Of a stretch of 64,000 bases of DNA, positions 59,601-64,000 are shown one piece after another; position 1 is the stretch's first letter, and every line of letters begins with the position of its first letter. The stretch is from Gordius sp. MW1 (lineage: Eukaryota; Nematomorpha; Gordioida; Gordea; Gordiidae). A program made the position numbers and the translations under genes. The DNA is taken from the NCBI GenBank assembly GCA_964036665.1, contig OZ038530.1, forward strand, positions 17,754,001 through 17,818,000, given 5' to 3'. The notes under the pieces were generated by a model that worked only from the letters and a program-made list of their open reading frames with translations, was not told the origin of the DNA and did not search any database.

Positions 59601-60512
59601 CTTAATTTGTTAGTCTGGATTGGTCGACCATACAATAAAACTTAGTTTAACTTTGGACGACTAAACTAAATACCGACTCATTAGCATCCAACCAACAGAA
59701 CAACCTAAAATCGTATCATATTGGCTAGAAGCCTAATGTAATAGACATGGGCGTAGGGGGGGGGGGGGGGGGCAGAGAGGGGTCACTGCCCCTCTCTAAA
59801 TCCAAAAAATTGTTGAAATTTATTAAAATTATTGCTAAAATTGTAAAAAATAATTATTTGCCCCAACCCCTAAATCATTATTGTCCCCTTCTAATCCCAA
59901 TGCTGGCTACGCCTATGAATGTAGCAGTCCCTTTAGCCCTTTCCCCATTACTATCCGCAGGTTTACGATCGCGAGCTTAGGGAACGACCCAAGTATGAAA
60001 AATGCCAACACACCTACGTCGGACAGCATTATAGACCCTTCGATTTGGTAGATTTTTTAAAGCGAGCCGACCCCACGACTTCGCAGGAAAGGTACGCAAA
60101 ATACGTGCTCGATTATCAGAAGGTATATGCGGACACTTTCGAACCCATATCCAATAGCTGCAACACAGGGACATCAATCAAGTATAAAAATCCTTCCAAA
60201 CAACAAACTAAAAAGTTAGGGGAGCAAACTAATCCTAACGCTGCCCAGCTTGAAGTGAGCAATCTATTTATGACTTTCTTACAAAGAGATCATGCCGAAT
60301 ATATGGTTTTAGAGGAAAGGGGCTCTCTACGAAAGGTGTTGCTGGACGCAGAAATAAATCGGTTAGTGAGGAGTTTAGCCTTGAAAAAGGCGAGTTACTG
60401 GTTTATTTTTGTGATGGCATTCATAACTGGTTCAGCCTTACCTATAATCGCTTATATTGTGACCAAAAAAATATTTTATAAGAAGCCTGCCGAGGTAAAA
60501 TTCCTTAAATAA
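56651..60512 (+). CDS. Secreted/type I membrane leucine-rich-repeat protein, unrecognised subfamily
   Basis: Exons 56651-56831, 58595-59472 and 59961-60512 join in phase to 536 residues. Residues 1-24 are a signal peptide (hydrophobic IILYLLLLPAYLVI). Then an acidic linker and a Cys-rich stretch, CxC...CxxC around the exon 1/2 junction, precede a helical, charged segment (about 105-140). A short LRR block follows (YLDLSHNNLTFLDKTSF, LQVLLLHNNGF; about 215-265). After it comes an LRR C-terminal cap, NPIACDCKFI...CWAQL...C. Exon 3 gives a 130-residue ectodomain stem, then one membrane span (WFIFVMAFITGSALPIIAYIV) and a short basic tail. Expected at the cell surface as receptor or adhesion protein. 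I do not recognise the family; only two to three repeats is few. Introns 1 and 2 hold four MITEs. Exon 1 assignment rests on phase and signal peptide. Confidence 0.8.
56908..57045. repeat. GCCCGGGCC-rich transposon end, intron 1 of the LRR gene
   Basis: AGAGACCTGCAACGGGCC start and GCCCGGGCCGGGCTAG words; compare 3490-3622 in reverse. Confidence 0.5.
57478..57592. mobile_element. Worn MITE of the GGGCGTAGCCA family, LRR gene intron 1
   Basis: GGGCAGCTGCTCCCCCAC left block and CCTGGTTACGCCAATGG right end. Confidence 0.6.
57622..57830. mobile_element. MITE of the GGGCGTAGCCA family with G/C homopolymers, LRR gene intron 1
   Basis: ATGGGCGTAGGCAGG left, then 12 G and GCCGCCCCCCC; GCTGGCTACGCCCATG right. 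Confidence 0.85.
57884..58051. mobile_element. MITE of the GGGCGTAGCCA family, adjacent copy, LRR gene intron 1
   Basis: AAATGGGCGTAGCCAGG left and TTGCTACGCCCATG right; only about 53 bases separate it from the previous copy. A further partial piece is at 58160-58225 (GGGGCAGCCGCCCCC). Confidence 0.85.
59746..59918. mobile_element. MITE of the GGGCGTAGCCA family, LRR gene intron 2
   Basis: CATGGGCGTAGG then an 18-G run at the left; TGCTGGCTACGCCTATG right, 40 bases before the exon 3 acceptor. Confidence 0.85.
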
Positions 60513-60583
60513 AATAAAGTATGGCATCTTGTCAAATATATTTATATACTAATATTATAAGAAACACCTAAAAACATTTTGTT

Positions 60584-61570
60584 TCATTTTCTTAACAAAT
60601 CTTCTGCTAGAGATTCCTTCATTCTTAAAATTTCTTTCATCTTAATAGGATTTTTACTGAATAAATCTATATATGCTTTGACCATAACCGTTTCAAGATT
60701 ATTAATCTATAGAGTATTTTGTTCATTTATAGATAATAAAGATATGATTACCTCAATGGGAATATAAAATGTTTTTTGAAAAGCATTTTCTTTAGTAATT
60801 GGTTCATTAGCTTCACCAATAGTTGGGGTAGATATTGTTCCTATAGGTGCTACAATGCCCTAATTTATAGGTAAAATTGGTAATTATTTTATTAGTTACA
60901 GCATGCCTCAAAGCAATAGAAATATGATGCTTTTCTAATGTCCAATCATTATCAGCATTCATTAAAATCCTCAAATTTATTTCTTTTAATTTTCTTATAA
61001 CCTAAATCAAATGAAAGATCATAACATTACAGCACATACTCATTATTTTAAATAGTTAGAAATACTTACACCAGCAGCAAAGGCAGAATGTGTTTTGTTT
61101 TTACTAATGTCCTAAATAATTTATAAAGAAAAGACGTGCCTATTTTAACTTTATTTTCCTTAAGGTAAAACTCCATGTTTTCAGGTGAAGCATAGACTGC
61201 AAGTCCTGATGGAAGTAAATCAAGATGGGCTTTCTCTGTCCATACATCAACAATATCTCCTCTCGTCCCTAATTCTATCAATTTATAAACTTTAAGATAT
61301 ATTTATAGTACCATCAACTGTTGTTGTCAAAATAACTTTTATTTTTCCCGTCTTATTAAGAGATTCCTCTCCTACTTCTTCATATACAAGCTTTTTGAGA
61401 CTAAGCGGCTCTTTTTCCATGGGTTTTTGATGAAAATATTGATCTTCATCTATTCTTTTTAATATATAGGTATTCTTAAGCTCATAATAAGATAAATATT
61501 ATAATATTCATACTCTTTTATTGATTAAATTGGGAAACAACGCAATCAAACCACGTCTAGTAATATTCAT
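60584..61570 (-). CDS. mRpL9: Mitochondrial ribosomal protein bL9m
   Basis: Nuclear gene for the large-subunit protein of the mitochondrial ribosome. Exons in transcript order: 61570-61514, 61474-61312, 61274-61150, 61111-61070, 61001-60900, 60859-60752, 60706-60584. Lengths sum to 720 bases with matching phases, 239 residues. ELGTRGDIVDV followed by LLPSGLAVYASPENMEFY is the bL9 N-domain signature. The part HYxYxL-like (NTYILKRIDED) before it and MNADNDWTLEKHHISIALR after it match animal mRpL9. The first 25 residues (MNITRRGLIALFPNL) look like a mitochondrial targeting presequence. Two introns are very short (38 and 40 bases). It converges tail-to-tail with the LRR gene, only 71 bases between stop codons. 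Confidence 0.92.
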
Positions 61571-62040
61571 TTTAAATTAACATATGTTGTTAGCAGTCTG
61601 CATGCTTAACGTTCCCTTGCCACTAGTGATAGGAAATAGGCTTTGTCGACCTTACCGTAAAAGTATTATTAACGCGCTAACCTTCAAAGAGAGGTATTAG
61701 CTCTAAACCAACCTAAAACCTTTAGGCGAATATATTACAAAACCCTTAATACGTAGGCTATAGCGCAAAATAGCTTAAACGCTCTTAAGTTGATAAATAT
61801 GCTAGCCTAAACCGTTATCTAGATTAGGTGACCTATTGTCAATATTTTAGGATTCTGTGGAAAATGTTGTCATATGATCTCTGTCTGACTTTTTAATATT
61901 TAATGTAGTTTTAATTTTTTTTATTAATAATAAGTGTACCGACCTGAATGAACTTAATCAGGATTGCCTAAATCGGGGGGGGGGGGGGGGGTTGAATTTC
62001 TTTTATGAATATACTCTTTTTTCCTTTTTATCAGCTATTT
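61571..62040. other. Upstream region of mRpL9 and a poly-G tract
   Basis: No gene seen. The mRpL9 promoter should lie just right of 61570. A G homopolymer of about 16 (61976-61991) borders the RTE remnant. Confidence 0.5.
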
Positions 62041-62640
62041 GGTCCCGCAGTGGAATTATTTTTGATTAGTTTCTTCCATATCAGATTAGTGCCATGTCTT
62101 GACTAATCTCTTTAATTTTCAGAACTTTATCGACTTCCCCTTTCCACGTGACATAGTGTCATCTTCCACCTCTCTTTCTTGGTACCTCCATGTCCAGTAC
62201 TTTTTGATTTAGGTCATTCGTGTCCATTCTTAGTATATGCCCATTCCACCTGGGCGATTTTCGTAAATCATGTCTCCCATAGGTTTAAAACCCATTTTTG
62301 TCATGAGATAGTCATTCGTCATATGGTCGAGCATAGCTTACCCCAAGCTCAATCGTATCATTCTCATCTCTGTGGCTTATAATAGCTTTTCTTCCGTGGT
62401 GTCTAATGCCCATGTTTCACTCACTTCCATGGAGTAACACCGATCTCACGATGGATTTGTTAGCTTTACTCTTCAACCATATTGGCATTTTCTTGTCGTA
62501 TATTACACCGGATATACTTCGCCATTTAAGCCATCCTTTTTGGATCTGGGCATTGACTTTTCTTGCACAACCTCCCTTTTGATGTAGCATCGAGCTATTA
62601 AACACAAATTTATTGGTACTATATACAATAGTTGCGGAAG
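62040..62640 (-). pseudogene. RTE-type reverse transcriptase C-terminal remnant
   Basis: Minus-strand pieces read KGWLKWRSISGVIYDKK and VRSVLLHGSE (about 62605-62417), then ETWALDTTEEKLL, LDHMTNDYLMTKMGF and, degraded, the ENRxRWxGH region. The order is that of RTE polymerase C-termini (KxGWxKWRxxSGV...GSETW...EMRMLR...LRWxGH). It is the same family as 18500-18870, which shares the LDHMTND word. Several frame changes and stops are present. Confidence 0.75.
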
Positions 62641-62769
62641 CAGGAGTACTTAAATAAAGGGGGCGGACCTGAAATTTGTGTCAAAAAATTTCGATTAAGC
62701 AAATATTAATAATCATATAAATTCAATATCTACGATGGGTTTTTGGTAAAATATTACATTAATTTTTCA

Positions 62770-63060
62770 GGGACGCAAATTGCAAAGAGCCCCTTCTAGT
62801 TTTCCTGTTTGTGCTAATTAAGCCCATTGTTTTAACTATACAAATTATAAGCCCAAGCTCTGCCCCTTAATATATACAAAGCCCGGCCCGGTCCCTTAAA
62901 ATTCTTTTTATTTTTTGTCGCTAAATAATAGTTATGTGTTAAAAATGTTAATAAAAATATTTAGTGATGCGGGAAAACCGAGAAAAATCTCGGTCTCGTC
63001 TCAAAATACTGAGACACGACGAGACGATACGTGATTTTTCGGCGAGATTGGCCTAAATTT
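62770..63060. repeat. GCCCGGCC-type and AGACGAGAC-type transposon remnants
   Basis: 62860-62905 has AAGCCCGGCCCGGTCCC. 62965-63055 has GGGAAAACCGAGAAAAATC, TCTCGGTCTCGTCTC and ACACGACGAGACGATACG, the complement-type end of the AGACGAGA family. Confidence 0.5.
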
Positions 63061-63165
63061 TTTATGGATCATAAAAGTTTTAGTAATTTTATTGTGTATT
63101 TTTATTTTGTATAATTCACATTTAAGATATTAAATGTAATAAATATAATTAGAATATATTTGGTA

Positions 63166-64000
63166 TTAAAAAACATCCAGGTGTATTAGAGTGGCTAATT
63201 CTGTTGTACCAGTGAACCATTGTTGACAATCCGTACAATTTTGAACACAACCTTCTATATCTTTATCAATACCCGGATACCAGAGATGTTGTCGAGCCAA
63301 GATTTTTGAGCGACTCATGCCTGGGTGTCCTAAGTGGATTAGTTTTAAGTTGTTTTGCCTTAAACCTTGAGGAATAATAATTCGGCATCCCCAAAATATG
63401 CAGCCCTTAAAGGTGATGAGTTCCTTTTGCTGTTGTTGGTACATTAATAGCTCTGGAGCAACTTTCTTTGGCCAGCCATGGAGTACATAGTTATAAACTT
63501 GTCCCAGGATGGGATCTTTACGAGTATGACGCTCTATGTCGGCGGATGTAATGGGGAAATGTTGAAATGGTTTTTCATAAATGGTGTATATATCTTCCCC
63601 TTCTTCTAATGTTTCTCCAGATTGTATCGAAAGTCTAGATAACATATCAGCCTGTGTATTTTCTTTGCCACTTTTGTATATGGTATATTGATAAGGTGTT
63701 GTCAATATGGTCCATTTCTGAAGTCTCGCCGATACGGCCTGCGGTACATTTTTGTTAGGATTGAATAGTGATATTAAGAGTTTGTGATCTGTTATTAATG
63801 TAAAATGGAGGCCATATAAATATTCCTTAAATTTATTAAAAGCCTAAATGATGGCTAAAGCTTCTTTTTCAATCTGACTATAATTTCTTTCAGCAGCGTT
63901 AAGGGTGCGGGAAGTAAAAGCAATTGGGTGCTGATAACCTTTAATTTCATGTGCAAGTACCGCGCCGAGTCCCTCAGATGAAGCATCCGTCGAGAGTATT
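63166..64000 (-). pseudogene. Second Ty3/gypsy pol fragment (RNase H to integrase zinc domain), runs off the window
   Basis: From the right edge leftward it reads [14 protein letters not shown] (RNase H), [34 protein letters not shown], then NTQADMLSRL, and the integrase zinc domain HLGHPGMSRSKILARQHLWYPGIDKDIE with CxxC as NCTDCQ. It stops at 63166 before the integrase catalytic core. A TAG lies within the RNase H part (63845-63847). The sequence is a different gypsy lineage from 4410-9356. The 5' part is outside the window. Confidence 0.85.

Noticed and set aside
1-64000. tRNA genes and rRNA operons
   Set aside because: No cloverleaf with conserved TTC arm or rRNA stretch noticed on either strand; a covariance-model scan would be needed to exclude decayed copies.

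Overview
This is a window of AT-rich eukaryotic nuclear DNA from an invertebrate animal, most likely an arthropod. Four conserved animal genes with many short introns can be read from the sequence: MSH2, an RPRD1-type CID protein, PNKP and mitochondrial ribosomal protein bL9m. They lie among LTR elements of the gypsy type, RTE-type non-LTR fragments, a Helitron remnant, several MITE families and an apparent endogenous copy of an RNA-virus gene. The species cannot be named from the sequence alone.

Layout. 0-11.1 kb is repeat territory. It holds a 1.6 kb non-autonomous LTR element (252-1837) inserted in an older repeat, and a gypsy gag-pol element (4157-7849) fused head-on to an inverted 3' end of the same element (7850-9356). 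A 395-bp flanking repeat occurs on both sides (3762-4156 and 9356-9750), and a Helitron remnant follows (10679-11101). 11.2-26.2 kb (minus) is a complete 23-exon MSH2 gene whose introns hold at least a dozen transposon insertions. 26.2-28.6 kb is intergenic, with a hAT element that has a perfect 8-bp target duplication. 28.6-31.4 kb (minus) is RPRD1.

31.4-48 kb is gene-poor. It carries an interrupted tandem repeat with a TGACAATTGTCA core, RTE debris, and a 5.2 kb near-perfect palindrome (35474-40643). The two arms of the palindrome each carry a copy of a nucleoprotein-like gene, probably from a chuvirus-like negative-strand RNA virus. A tandem array of mini-exons lies near 47.5-47.8 kb. From 48.2 kb gene density rises again: a small two-exon integrase-zinc-finger gene (minus), PNKP (48945-54452, plus), an unrecognised secreted/membrane LRR protein (56651-60512, plus) and mRpL9 (60584-61570, minus). 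The right edge holds a decayed RTE element and the 3' half of a second gypsy pol gene that runs off the window.

Function. MSH2 (mismatch repair) and PNKP (DNA-end repair) are both repair genes, RPRD1 acts on the RNA polymerase II CTD and bL9m serves the mitochondrial ribosome. I see no sign that these neighbours form a pathway; this looks like ordinary linkage. The stand-out structure is the palindrome carrying a viral-type gene. If transcribed it would fold into a long hairpin and could feed small-RNA silencing.
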